A stretch of 64,000 nt of DNA from Tricholomella constricta (lineage: Eukaryota; Basidiomycota; Agaricomycetes; Agaricales; Lyophyllaceae). Below, piece by piece: positions 11,177 to 21,730 of the stretch. The DNA lies in NCBI GenBank assembly GCA_013368375.1, contig JAACJP010000019.1:248001-312000 (forward strand). The letters are read 5' to 3'. Each line of letters begins with the position of its first letter. Within the stretch, counting starts at the first letter, position 1. The notes below the pieces were generated by a model, which did not search any database, was not told the DNA's origin, and saw nothing but the letters and a program-made list of their open reading frames with translations. A program made the translations under genes and the position numbers.

Positions 11177-12442
11177 ATGGAGAGCTCAACGTCCGCCGAA
11201 CCTCCCTCCAGCTCCAGCTCGGCACCCCCCAGCTCCAGTTCCGGCTCGCCCCGGTCGTCGTCAAGCAGTACCGAACCACCAGAGTCATCCTCGAGCTCGT
11301 CGTCGCGTCCCCCGCCACCGTGTGTACACCTATTATTTGCGTTTTGCCAGCTTTTTTACACACACCCAGGTCGAGTTCGTCCGAGCCTCCAGAATCCTCC
11401 TCCTCGGCCCCATCATCGTCTTCCGAGGAGCCGTCCTCGAGTTCCTCTTCGTCGACTTCTTCCGATCCCGGCCCGTCTTCCTCCTCCACAAAACCCTCGC
11501 CATCACCGACGCTTACACAGCCACCGCCCACCTCTGTGCCTCCAAGCACCGCCGCCCCCGAGTCCTCCACCGAGTCCCATACGACATATACCACGCTCAT
11601 CGATGGCGAGCTCACCACTGTACGTCCCCTCCCCCTCCCTCTCTAAACCCTAACCCCACCCCCATCCTGAATTCCACCTGTAGGTCGTCGGCCCGGCGCC
11701 AACCGCCCTCTCCCCCTCGCCCACCTCCAATCCCGCCTTCAACAAACGCACGGCAGCAATAGCAGGCGCCACCATTGCGGGCGTATTCCTGCTCCTCCTA
11801 ATCCTCGCCACCACCTTCCTCCTCCGCCGCCACCGCCGCAAGCTCAAGGAGCGCTTCCAGACCATCCTCCATCCCCGCAGAAGAACACGCGAGGACCGCG
11901 GCTTGCTTGATGGAGAGGACTTTTTTGATGAGGATGAGGACCATATGATCGCTATGCGGGCATATCGGGATGTTATTGCTACGCCGCTACCAAGCACGGG
12001 GACGCATTCGAGGGCGACGACGCCGGGGGGTATGGCTGAGGTGCGGCAGAGGGAAGCGGATGGGGATGTGAATTTGAGCCGGATCGTGGACGACGTCATG
12101 GGACCCCCCACTGGCACACACGCGGCGGAAGCGAGCGCATCGACATCTGCATCCACACCCATGCCCATGCAGCCCGCGCCACCGGATTCAACTTCAAATT
12201 CAGATCCAGACCGACTCGGAAACACGCCGTCCTCGATGTACAACGACCCCTTCCGCTCCGTCTCCCCCTCCCTCTCCGCCGCGCACAATCACGACGGGTC
12301 AGTGTACTATGCGCTCCCGCCGCCGCCCCCACCGCCCCCAGCTCAGTCCTCTTCTTCGTCTTCTCCTCTGCCGCCGGGCGCGGCGCCGCCTAAGCGGCTT
12401 GCGTACAGGTCTGGTACAGCGGGGGTGGGTGCGAAGAAGTGA
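11177..12442 (+). CDS. Ser/Pro-rich single-pass membrane protein
   Basis: Exons 11177-11319, 11370-11619 and 11684-12442, 383 aa, with consistent phases (GTGTGT..CCCAG; GTACGT..CTGTAG). The N-terminal half is almost entirely Ser/Pro/Thr/Glu (SSSSSTEPPESSSSSSS), as in heavily O-mannosylated wall-sensor stalks. A single membrane helix follows at about 155-178 (IAGATIAGVFLLLLILATTF), then a stop-transfer basic cluster (LLRRHRRK) and an acidic/Pro-rich cytoplasmic tail with an eight-proline run (YYALPPPPPPPP). The architecture resembles Mid2/WSC-type sensors, but no cysteine-rich ectodomain is visible. No signal peptide is present at this ATG. A further 5' exon may exist, since GTGAGT occurs at 11128. 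Function inferred only. Confidence 0.65.
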
Positions 12443-13045
12443 GGGGTTTGGACTTGAAGCTGCTTTCATACCTTATGCGGTACCCTTCGACCTCGAGGGG
12501 GGCGTGCGTGTGTCCGGCCTACGTCGGACTCGGACTCGGACTCGTGCACGTGTATACATACATGCATTTACCCGGTGGCACTGATGGACTGGACGTTGTT
12601 CTATGCACATATATATGTATATATATACGTAAACGTATACGCGCTGTGTTGTACTATGTATGTAGGTGTGTGATGTGGATATCTTATCAGTAATCACATC
12701 TTAATCTGGTCATAGCGCTTGCAGTGGCTCGCGCGAGCTTGGAGTGGCGCTTGCGCGCTACTACACCGTATGGCCTGAAATGTTGTTATAATGAACGTCT
12801 GTTGGACCCAACTGCGGATGTCGGCTTCGCTGTTGATAACTGTGACTTGTACTCACTGACCACGCCGGTTGTTTCCTAGCACAGCTTGTTCTGCCCTGTA
12901 CATGGATGATCACACTTCGCAACTGTCAAACATCTCTTTGAAAGTGCCGGTCAAATGACAGGACCACGTAAGCCTGCTCGAGGTGAATAAAAGGCCCCTC
13001 ATCCTAGCACTCGCTCCCCTCGATAATCTGCCTCGATCTCTTGCC
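12443..13045. other. intergenic, with TA dinucleotide tract
   Basis: Contains an (AT)n-type tract at about 12605-12645 with ATATATATGTATATATATACG. AATAAAAGG at about 12986 is a TATA-like element 60 bp before the next ATG. No gene seen. Confidence 0.4.
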
Positions 13046-14138
13046 ATGACATCCACACTTCAGATTGAACTGCCTGACGTCCACTCCGATTCGCAAACTC
13101 CTGGCACCATATCCTATTGCTATGTGAACCAGTTTCGATGCAGCGCGACCCAGTGCAAACGGGTGGAATTTCGATGGGTGCCCAACAGATGAAAGCAAAG
13201 ATTCTTACACTTCAAGTTCTCAATGATTCCGACCGTTCCATTGTCTTCAAAGCGATACTTGACTCTGGTCTTGCCGTTGTCCTTAAATTCGCAGCCGACG
13301 AAGATATATTTCCGGGTGATCTTTCTCAGGAAGCAGCAGCGTACGCTGGATTCTTGGAGATCCTACAAGGCTCGGTCGTTCCAACGTATTACGGCAAATA
13401 CGACGGAGAATGCTCGCATGGAATAGTATTGTCGTGCATCGTCCTCGAGGACTGTGGGGAGAAAGTCGAATGTAAACTCCTCGATTTAGAAACAGAAGAA
13501 AGGTGAAAAACCATCTTCTTCATCTGATCAAACCATCCTAACATAATATTCTTTAGGCACAAAGTCCTCGAACAACTGGGCAGATTGCACTCGGGGGCGA
13601 ACCGCCACCTAGTCGACTTTGCAAATCCCAATGTTGTTGTCAAAAATGGAGAATACCGCCTCATTGGCTTCCACGACGACGACTTATGGGACCACGAATG
13701 CACCTTTGATGGTGAATGGCATTTTGGCGAAGACATCGTGGGTGATGACCGCACTTGCTATGCCCTTGCGGATGTTGGTGATTCCCTTGAAATATGGAAG
13801 GAAGGTAAGTTTCTTTCTCGTCCATCATTTACATGCACTGCTGCTTTGAACTGACTCTACAAGCAGAAATACTCCCATGCATCTCCATCAACGGATGTGA
13901 CTATCCATGTGTTTGGTACCCATCCCAGAAGGTCATCGACACGCTCTTCAAGGAGGATATTCGACTGCTACAATGCGGTGATTTTGAGTTTGCTCGTCGA
14001 TGGCTCCGAGGCAATCGCAAACACCAAGATAGCCAGGAACTTGACTCGGATGATGAAGAAGACCTTGAGCAGATACTCGGACATACGAGGAAGACAAAGC
14101 CCGAACTGCCTGCCTGGGCCTCCGATGTATTTGATTGA
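13046..14138 (+). CDS. protein-kinase-like fold protein, degenerate
   Basis: Exons 13046-13123, 13189-13502, 13557-13804 and 13864-14138, 304 aa. Introns are 65, 54 and 59 nt, all GT-AG with matching phases. Motifs: ALDSGLAVVLKFA-like beta3 strand with VVLK, 'QGSVVPTYYGKY' and IVLEDCGE (hinge). The catalytic-loop equivalent HxxD...N is kept (H148, D151, N156 in NRHLVDFANPNVVV). The position that should be the DFG aspartate is glycine (YRLIGFHDD, G168), where family members usually read IDFDD. This belongs to the expanded Agaricomycete kinase-like family. Metal binding may be impaired, so pseudokinase activity is plausible. The last acceptor is a tandem AAGCAG (13863 or 13866), giving a one-residue choice. 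Confidence 0.75.
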
Positions 14139-14772
14139 GCCTACGGATGCCCATTGTTCCACCTTAATCTAGAATCCCAGCCTACATAGAACATTAACTT
14201 CCATAGTTTGTATGAACATACAAGATTTCTGATTTGTTCATGCGAGACCGCGCTTTGGTGAAGTGCAACGCCGGATAGGGCAACATGCAACAGTTGGTGT
14301 AAATTATAAAAGAATGAGGAGGCAATTCCCGCGAGCCCTGGCCCGCGCAGGACCATGGTAGAAAATCAAGCCAGGCTTGTGCATTCGGATTGTACAAGCT
14401 GGGACTGGGACTGGGGAGTGCCGGTGCAAAGCGATAGCGCACGCGCTGCGTCCAGAGGATGACGGATACCAAGGGAACAAGGGAAGGTGGGGAGCTGGAG
14501 GATGTTATAGAGGAGTTCAAGGAAGGTTGGAAGGTATGATAAAGGGCAGAGAGGCAGTCGAGCTTGAGCCCGAGGGACGAGTCGAATTTGGACTTCGATT
14601 ACCCCCATCAGCAAAGTGAGCAAATGGCTTGTCAGGCTTTTTCTGACTTGTCACGACCTGTTGACCTGCGACAAGTCAACAGGCCCGAAAAGCACAAAAG
14701 GCTCACAGGTTTCAAGGTAAGGCAAGATTGATTTTAAAGTAGTATTGTATATAGTATTGTATATAGTACCTA
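14139..14772. other. intergenic with hairpin
   Basis: No supported gene. A 9-bp stem with 9-nt loop (CCTGTTGAC / GTCAACAGG) lies at 14657-14683. The direct repeat ATAGTATTGTAT occurs twice near 14740-14766, just next to the broken transposon gene. Confidence 0.45.
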
Positions 14773-15522
14773 CATCAAAAATGTGCGACAGCGGAGTGGT
14801 AGACAGAGATTCGACTATGGAATAAAGGACATTTGTCGAGAGGGACTAGGTCAGCTGAGATGTCGGAGTCGAGGTGAAGCTGAGCCCAGAGAAAGCGACG
14901 CAAAGCTTCAGGAAAGTGGGGAAGGCCAATGTGTCGTGCGAGTGGCTGAAGATAGCGAGGATATCCAGATTCTGGACTATCTTGTAAGTTCACGATATCC
15001 AAGTATTATGAATGCAAACATACCTGTGCGCCGGGCAAGTTTGACGGATGATAGAACCTTTGAACCTGATACCGGGCCAAGGTCCTCGTTCTAAGGAAAG
15101 TCGGTCCTCGAAAGGGGACCATGGATTTTTGGGGTCAAGGGTTGTAGTAGAGGGCACCGGAGGTGGGTGAGGGGGGAGAAAGTTGCCATTTTCGTCAAAG
15201 GGCCTTGCTACGGATACTGTGGTGTAAGTAATAAGAATACAGAGTAGCAAGATGACTCACCTGTCAATATAGGATGTCGGGCACAGGTGAATGAGTGCTC
15301 TTCTGCGTGGTCCTCGTCATTAGGTTGGGAGTAAGTTCTCGATGGCGGGTGTTGACATTGAGGTGGTGTGTCAAGCCACCCTAGTGTCGAGACTTTCGGT
15401 GACAGTGGGCACAACGAATATGAGCTCGGCAGATGGAATTGCATTGGGCATTGTAGAGCAAAGATGTGCAATCGACGTGTTGTGTACAAAGCTGGAACGA
15501 GGAAATTTTCAAAGCCAAACAC
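14773..15522 (-). pseudogene. Plavaka/KDZ-like DNA transposon gene remnant
   Basis: Minus-strand pieces: about 15261-15522; 15016-15220 after a GTGAGT..CACAG intron; and a last piece ending in TGA at about 14777. The pieces read FDENGNFLPPHPPP, DPKNPWSPFEDRLSLE, then LPHFPEALRRFLWAQL and PLFHSRISVYHSAVAHF. I recognise the 'NPWxPFxxRxxFE' and 'FPxALRRFLxxQ..H..SD...VPLxxCPxFHxxISVxHSAVA' strings from Plavaka/KDZ-class transposon proteins of mushrooms. The frame breaks after the second piece and the protein stops where the conserved block normally continues. It is a dead, truncated copy. Family name is from memory. Confidence 0.55.
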
Positions 15523-16807
15523 TCCAAATATGATGCCCCTATCTTGACGGGATCACGACAATTCAACGTTCAATGCCCACTGCCTCTCAACATCTTGCAT
15601 TCTTCTCCTTGCTGCCATTATGCCCCCTCGATGATCGGCACAACATTTAGCATCTGAAACGGCAGAACCTATAGACCAATCTAAGTTAGCATCATTTCCG
15701 AAACCAAAATCTCCATCCATGGAAGGCCAACACCAGAAGAATGCGAGGTGAAGACAAAGAAGATACAGGATGGGTATATTGTACGCTTCGATACCTCTGT
15801 TTGTGTAGTTGACTCACTTGTTCACCAGGCCCCAAAGGACGTGTTCGAGTCCTGATTTGTCATTGACACTGCTAGCCCCTTGCTCAAACTCATGAAGGGA
15901 TCTGTGAGTTGAAAATCATTCAAGCTTACCATGTCGTGTGGCTAATATCGCCTTCGTGATAAGGTCGAGCGAGGATTTCGCGCTAAGCTCCGGCGCAAGG
16001 ACTCCAAGGCAAGGCCTCCAGTATTTGGACGTCACCAGGCCGGTCCTGTGCTTAACAGTGTTTTGAAGATCACTCGAAAACTCAGTGTGCAATGCCGAGA
16101 CAAACTTTTGGACCTGTTTGGATTGACCGCCGACGTTGCACAGGACAGTTTGAAGAAATGTGCGCTCATCGAGGGACGACAGTGATGATGAGGACATGTA
16201 TACCCGTATGCTTTATTTCCCTAGTAGCCCATAAATATGTTCTCGATACGTTGCACTCCAAACATGTCTCTTTTGCTCAAATGACGTGGAATTTTGCTAA
16301 CTTGTCTAACCTGTACAGCTTGTTGAGGCACACAAATTGCTAACCTGCAGAAATTTTTGCTCAACCTGTCGACCTGCGACTTGCGAGGCCTTTTTCGTCC
16401 TTTATGGCCTGCTGCAGGCCAAAAAGGTCCCGAAAGGCAATTTGCGGAAAACCTGATGCCGTGTGCAGATTCCTTGAGTATGAACTTGTGCGCCGAGCCC
16501 GAGAAGGCGAAGGTGTTGTCATAAGTAGCGCAATTTTAACCAAGGCTCGCAGATTAAACGTTGGCTGAAGGTGCGACGCTGTGCGGCGAAAATGGACGCC
16601 GGATCGGTGCAACCTTGAATTCGCTCCAACTTCTTACTTCAGACATATTCAGTTCGTCCACAAAACTTGGGTTGACGGCCCCTAGAGCTCTGGAGCCAGT
16701 CTCTATCATTTCAAAGTACATCGCTCTATAAACTTTGTTCGACATTCAAGTTAACGCCACAGTTTGATTCCGTCCTCATCTATAATTGTATGGGCGCTTC
16801 CTTGGCA
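15523..16807. other. no confident gene; one small minus-strand frame
   Basis: A minus-strand frame with a true ATG at 16197 runs to 15916 (93 aa, begins MSSSSLSSLDERTFLQTV) and contains a good GTAAGC donor at its end. No downstream exon fits in phase. The core CCTGTCGACCTGCGAC at 16365-16380 resembles 14657-14672, so this block may belong to the same dead element as the transposon remnant. Confidence 0.3.
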
Positions 16808-18142
16808 TCACAGTTTTACCCCATTCTGACCCTCACCGCCGTCCTCCTGCGTCGGTAGAAGGTCCACATAACCAACGTGCGCGTCGGCGCGTTCGCCTGC
16901 GACGTAGAATGTCTTTCGGTCGTATGGTCGAAGAGGCAGATCCTCCCGGAGTCGGACAGGAAGGTCAGGCTGCAACGAAAACATTATAATCAGCCTGGCA
17001 TAGATCTACAGCGAACAATACAATATCCCACATTGGATACGAACCACCTCCCAAACACCACGAGCTGTGACCTTCGCTCCGCCGCGGCGACAAGGGCGCT
17101 TTCCCTGGTATACCCACCCGCAGACAGGTAGACCCGATCTCCCCAAATATCCCGGAGGAAGTCATTCGACTCGTGTGCGCCCGCAGTGCGGTCGATTGAA
17201 CCACTGATGCGGGGTTCCACGACGTGAAGGTACGCCAAAGTTGGGTGCGCATCGCGGAGGGTCGTGACGAAGTGCGTAAACTGAGGAACGGGGTCCGACA
17301 TTCCCATATCTACAAATTTTATCGCATTGATTAGATACTGGCAGGCCGTAAAAGGATCATAGAGGTTTACCCTGATATCTACTCCAGGGTGTGAGTCTGA
17401 GAGCGGTGCGCTCGGGGCCGATGGCGGCTACGACGGCGTCCACCACCTCCAGAGGAAACTTACTACGTGCCACGACGCTACCCCCGTATTCGTCGGTCCT
17501 GAGGTTGCTTACATCCTGCAGGAACTGGTCCAAGAGGTAGCCATTCGCGGCGTGGACCTCCACGCCATCGAACCCGGCGCAGAATACAGCATTTCGTGCA
17601 GCTTGAGCAAAGAGGGTAATGTATTCAGCGATTTCTGTCGTAGTCAGAGCGTGTGGAGTGGCTTCTGGCTGGAAGGACATTGGGAGGGGCGAGGGACCGA
17701 CGAGCTCGAGCGGGGGGTCGTGCGCGTCAAGGACAGCGGGGCGCGCAGCACGTCCCAGGGCCCATAATTGCATGAAGATATGGGAACCTTGCGAATGTAC
17801 TGCATCCGTTATCTGAAATTTACACGGATTAGGCTGGTTTTGAGCAGGTGGAAATGCATACTGGACCTCTTTCCATGCGGCGATTTGCTCGTCGCTCCAT
17901 ATCCCAGGTACGTTGTCGTATCCGCCAGCCTTTGACGCGATGAAGGTTGCCTCGGTTATCAGGAGGGTTCCCGGAGTCCGCGCGCGCTGCGTGTAATACT
18001 CTTTAACCATCGCGGTGTAGGGAACGTGTGTCGTCTTCGTGGCTCGAAGTCGCGTGAGAGGAGCGAGAACGACACGATGTGAGAGCGTCAAGTTTCCAAC
18101 TTTCATTGGCTGGAAGAGCTGTGGAATACTGGGCGTGGCCAT
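16808..18142 (-). CDS. Old Yellow Enzyme, NADH:flavin oxidoreductase
   Basis: Exons 17867-18142, 17371-17812, 17032-17309 and 16808-16969, 385 aa. This FMN-dependent ene-reductase of the TIM-barrel OYE family reduces activated C=C bonds of enals/enones with NAD(P)H. Hallmarks: LFQPMKVGNLTLSHRVVLAPLTR with T30 contacting FMN, substrate-binding H179 and N182 in EVHAANGYLLDQFL, R231 in LRLTPWSR, FGRWFVSN for the flavin phosphate, and the usual ending NPDLPVRL..PLRPYDRKTFY. Introns are 54, 61 and 62 nt. The first intron (donor GTCCAG, weak) can also be read through in frame, adding 18 residues not typical of the family. A TATAAAAG box lies about 40 nt upstream of the ATG. Confidence 0.92.
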
Positions 18143-18180
18143 TACAATTCTGTTGATGTTGTTGAGGGATTAACAGGGAT

Positions 18181-18188
18181 CTTTTATA
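18181..18188 (-). promoter_or_regulatory. TATA box of the Old Yellow Enzyme gene
   Basis: TATAAAAG on the minus strand, 39 nt upstream of the ATG at 18142, at the right distance for a core promoter with a very short leader. Confidence 0.5.
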
Positions 18189-19249
18189 CTGCATATTGGT
18201 CGGTCATCCGTGTTGCTTTGGAAGATTTATGATTTAACTTAGCAATCCCGTCGTTGGCCGTGGCCCGCGGTCAACGAAGGACAAACGCACCAGTGACTGG
18301 CTTGACGATAGGCGCTGTTCAGAAGCAAATGATGGGTTAGTTATCAAGTTTCCATAAAACAATGATTACTCACCTCCGGTCTTCTCACCGAACGCTGCCA
18401 AAATTTTGTGCACGAGCTGTTTGGCCTGCAGTATAAATCTTGCTCGGTGCAATCAAAGAAAACTGGTGAGATTGCGATTCATCCGCGGTTTACAAGAAGG
18501 CCCAAAAGAAAGCATACATGCAGTCCAATTGAGCGTGAAATCCAATGACATCAGAGGTACGGTCTGGGGAAGAAAATGCAAGTTGTCAATGTACTGAGGA
18601 AAGCTAGCACGAACTGTGGCAGCATGTTTTGAGCTGATTATCGCCGCCATGCTCATCCTCGTCCTCATCCTCGAAATCTCTGTATGCTCAAGCCGGAAAG
18701 AGTTCAATAAATGTATGCATATTCTTTCCAAACTTGTGCCCGCGTGCGTGTGCGTTACCCATTCAGCAGCGCTCTTACAGGCGCACAGAAAGCAGAAAAA
18801 CGAGCCGAGAACGCGCCGCGAAAGAGAGAAGAAGACTGCCGATTTCCGATTCAAGGCACCGCCAAAATGCCAGCTCTTTGAGCCGTTCTCGGCGGCGAGC
18901 TTGCTGAATTTGATGGCCACATTTCATGATATTAGGACGGCCAGAATTACCATAGGAAGGGACTGATCATGAGACTGATTCTTGAAATATTCGGGTATGC
19001 CCTTGAAGTCCCCTTAAAGGCACACAATCAGGCCTTGAACAGCACTAGAATTTAGAAGGCGCATCGAGCTCGACTTCAGTGGAAATAAGAGGAATGATTC
19101 CGTACCATTACGATTTAGCAGGACAGGAAGTCTGAAGATGACGATAAGCTGAGATGCACTTTGAGTAAAGGTTAATCGTAAGGTTCAAAAGTTGTGCCTA
19201 CCTACATACAAGGTACATCCCACCGTTCCCAAAAACTTTGACGCCGTGT
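18189..19249. other. intergenic, no confident gene; dispersed repeat copy 2
   Basis: Positions 18273-18352 match the repeat at 5171-5250 (AGCAAATGATGGGT, AGGCGCTGTT, CAAGTTTC). Open frames on both strands between 18450 and 18960 lack ATG starts or splice support. No family recognised. Confidence 0.45.
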
Positions 19250-19951
19250 TCACTGCTCCTTCTTCACGAGTTCCCACTTCTCCACCAGTACAATGAAGTC
19301 GCCCGCGACATCTGGCTTCGCAGGCCTCGCACCATAAAACCCGATCCACAATTTTTCCTTCGGATCTCCAGGCGCACTAAACACCCACGTCACCTCCCTC
19401 GCTATCTCTCCGCCGATCTTGACGAACAAACTCGTCCCCGTTCCTTCCTCCTCACGTTCAAACTCTACCACCGTTCGGACTCTCCCTGTCGCATCGGATG
19501 TGCCAGCGACAGGTGGAGAAACACTCCAATCAGCACCTTTACCCTGGCCAGTCGTAACAACGACGCTGCGCTTCGCCTCGCCGTCGACATACTCAAGACC
19601 ACCTTTAATCCATTTGCTGGTATCGTCCGGGAAGAGAAGGGCCAGCCCCGCCTGGTCGTACAGGACTTCTGGAAGGAATGAGACTGTAGCACTCGCGCGG
19701 ACGAAGGACGAGAGTGTAAGAACAGCGTAGAAGGTCGGCTGGCTGGTGGAGATGAGAGGGACGGATGTGGGCGGTCCGTTGATGGGCGCGGGTTTGAGCC
19801 AGAGATCGGTGTCGGGGGATATGGAGAACTGGAATGGGAACGATGTGGGTGGGCTTTGGGATGTGTGGAGGGGATGTAGTTTGGGAGCGGCGGAATCAGC
19901 TATAGCGGACATAACAGCGATACTGAAGGTGAGAGCAAGAGCCGATCGCAT
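19250..19951 (-). CDS. DUF1349-type secreted protein
   Basis: Single-exon 233-aa frame from ATG 19951. It starts with a hydrophobic leader (MRSALALTFSIAVMSAIADSAA) suited to secretion. The body matches the concanavalin-like DUF1349 fold, related to yeast Ree1-type proteins: LWLKPAPINGPPTS, then 'FYAVLTLSSFVRASATVSFLPEVLYDQAGLALLF', KWIKGGLEY and ATGRVRTVVEF. Family members are mostly uncharacterised beta-sandwich proteins. Biochemical role unknown. Confidence 0.82.
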   Translation of the reverse strand: MRSALALTFSIAVMSAIADSAAPKLHPLHTSQSPPTSFPFQFSISPDTDLWLKPAPINGPPTSVPLISTSQPTFYAVLTLSSFVRASATVSFLPEVLYDQAGLALLFPDDTSKWIKGGLEYVDGEAKRSVVVTTGQGKGADWSVSPPVAGTSDATGRVRTVVEFEREEEGTGTSLFVKIGGEIAREVTWVFSAPGDPKEKLWIGFYGARPAKPDVAGDFIVLVEKWELVKKEQ

Positions 19952-20840
19952 TGACAGTTATTAGCCTTTAGGTGATGTGTGGTTAGGGTTGCGACGGGAA
20001 GATTTCTTCGTTCGAGATAGCAAAACACTTGGCCCGGCTTTTAAGTCGCTGGTGAAGGTGACACATTTCCGGCCTCTGAGGGCTTCGGGAAGGCGAAGGG
20101 AATATACGCCTCGAAGGTGTGCTTCGAATGATTGTCAAAAAAGGATAAGGTAAGGATAAGGTGGAACGAGAGCGGATTAGCACGCATGCATTGGTCTCCT
20201 GATGGACATGGAAAAACAGCATTCAGGGGATTGCTAAGAGACTCGGGGTGTATATGAAGTGACATTGAGCACGCAAGCATAGGAGCGATTGAATAGGACT
20301 GCTTGCGATAGTGATTCGTGGGGCGTTCGAGGTTGACTTCACATCTGCAATGGGTGTGGAAATGTCATGTAACCGGAGGCCTTCAATTGCTTAACAAGCT
20401 TCTTGGCAACTTCAACACTTCAATACTTTGAATTGAATTCAACATTCGCTGACAGGTGCTCACCTTTATTGGGAAGAAGCAGAATTATTTGAGCGACATT
20501 ATGCCAGAAGGTCTGTGTTAGCCTGTTGCGATCAAAACACACCAAGTCGTTGACTTGCTTACATGGACGTTGGCTGGAAAAGTTCCTAGTGATGATGTTG
20601 TCGTCGGCATAAAACTATTTGTCGATTCGAGTCCTTCGAAGAAAACGATGAACAGTTGAGATCAGGCAGCGAACATGGTGCACCGACCACGTGGTCAAAG
20701 TTGGTCCGACAACTCCCCGATCCTATGTGCTCTCTTCTTGCCTTAGCTATATGACGAATGAGGTGCTCCTAAAGGAAAAGAAGGAATCGCAGTCTTACTA
20801 AAGTCTCCGATTGGGGGAACTTCAGACTACCAAAAACAGT
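19952..20840. other. intergenic, no gene seen
   Basis: AT-balanced intergenic sequence with no supported coding exon. A short GGTTAGGG string near 19981 is isolated and not a telomere tract. Confidence 0.4.
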
Positions 20841-20935
20841 TGACGACAGTGAGATTCGAACTCACGCCCCGAAAGACTAGATATGAAGGATTAACTTCCT
20901 GATTCTAGCGCCTTAGACCGCTCGGCCATGTCGCC
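20841..20935 (-). tRNA. tRNA-Leu (CAG), with intron
   Basis: 95 nt. The acceptor stem GGCGACA pairs with TGTCGTC (one G-U), discriminator A. The A box TGGCCGAGCGG and B box AGTTCGAATCTC are intact. The anticodon stem CTAGA/TCTAG encloses ATCAGG plus a 15-nt intron (AAGTTAATCCTTCAT) inserted after position 37. Anticodon CAG, so leucine, with the long variable arm expected for class II. Nearly identical to the copy at 39761. Confidence 0.93.
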
Positions 20936-21730
20936 TCGTACCCATGTCCACCGCTTGTCAATAATATCACTGCTTGTCAGATAACGCGAACGACTTGTGC
21001 AACTTGCACGCAGGTTGAGATAAAAGAATCAGCTTGATAAATCCTCTGTGAAGAAGCTAACACGGGGCACAGAGTGAGATCCTTCACAAGCAAGGCGGCG
21101 ATGACTAGATACGGCACAACGAAACCCCAAGTCATTGAGCACCAGATAGACCACCAACGAGTACCAGCACGCCGCAAGTCCGGAGCCGGGGAGGGAGGTG
21201 GACAGAAAGATAGATACCTGCGGAGATGATGGGAGGAGATTCGATCTCCAGCTCGAAGAGACCGGATGTGTGGACGGACGACAAATGCCCTGGTCCTTAC
21301 TCTGACACCTCAGGGCGCTCGACCATCTCATGTGTCGTCGCCGCCCTTGAGACTCGAACCTGTTACGCATCGACATTGAGTACTGAGTCCCCGGTGGTGA
21401 TGATCGAGGAGAAGGGTTTGATGAGCCCCAAGAAGACAAGCCTATTTGCAGATGACCCGAACCACGACGCGCCTCTCTTCGATGGCCGGACTCTCCATCG
21501 AACGTCATCCCAGCCTCTCGGGAACCTGTTGTATCCATATGCAGGAGATCAGCGAGCAGCACCACAATGAAGGATCCATTTGCTTGCACATGTTGTGCAC
21601 AAGGTCGCCTCGCCTACGTCATGCGTGTCATTGATGCCGCCGAGACACTCTAGAAAGTATATAAGGAATAGTCTCAGTGGTACGAGGCATCCAACTTACG
21701 TTCTATCCACACAACGAGTACAATATAATC
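20936..21730. other. intergenic; unresolved minus-strand frames and tRNA-like stretch
   Basis: Minus-strand frames at 20977-21177 and 21029-21589 show a hydrophobic stretch (WSIWCSMTWGFVVPYLVIAALLV), but no ATG-started spliced model holds together. A TATATAAG box lies at 21658-21665 on the plus strand before the next gene. Confidence 0.35.
21658..21665 (+). promoter_or_regulatory. TATA box
   Basis: TATATAAG, 66 nt upstream of the ATG at 21731. Confidence 0.5.

Noticed and set aside
18453..18920. 155-aa minus-strand frame
   Set aside because: Begins at GTG, has no motif, and internal Cys/Ser-rich composition without splice-site support.
21226..21332. tRNA-like stretch on the minus strand (A-box-like TGGTCGAGCG, T-arm-like GAGATCGAATCTCC)
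   Set aside because: The acceptor stem pairs at only five of seven positions, the T-loop starts with A, and no anticodon arm forms. At best a tRNA relic.
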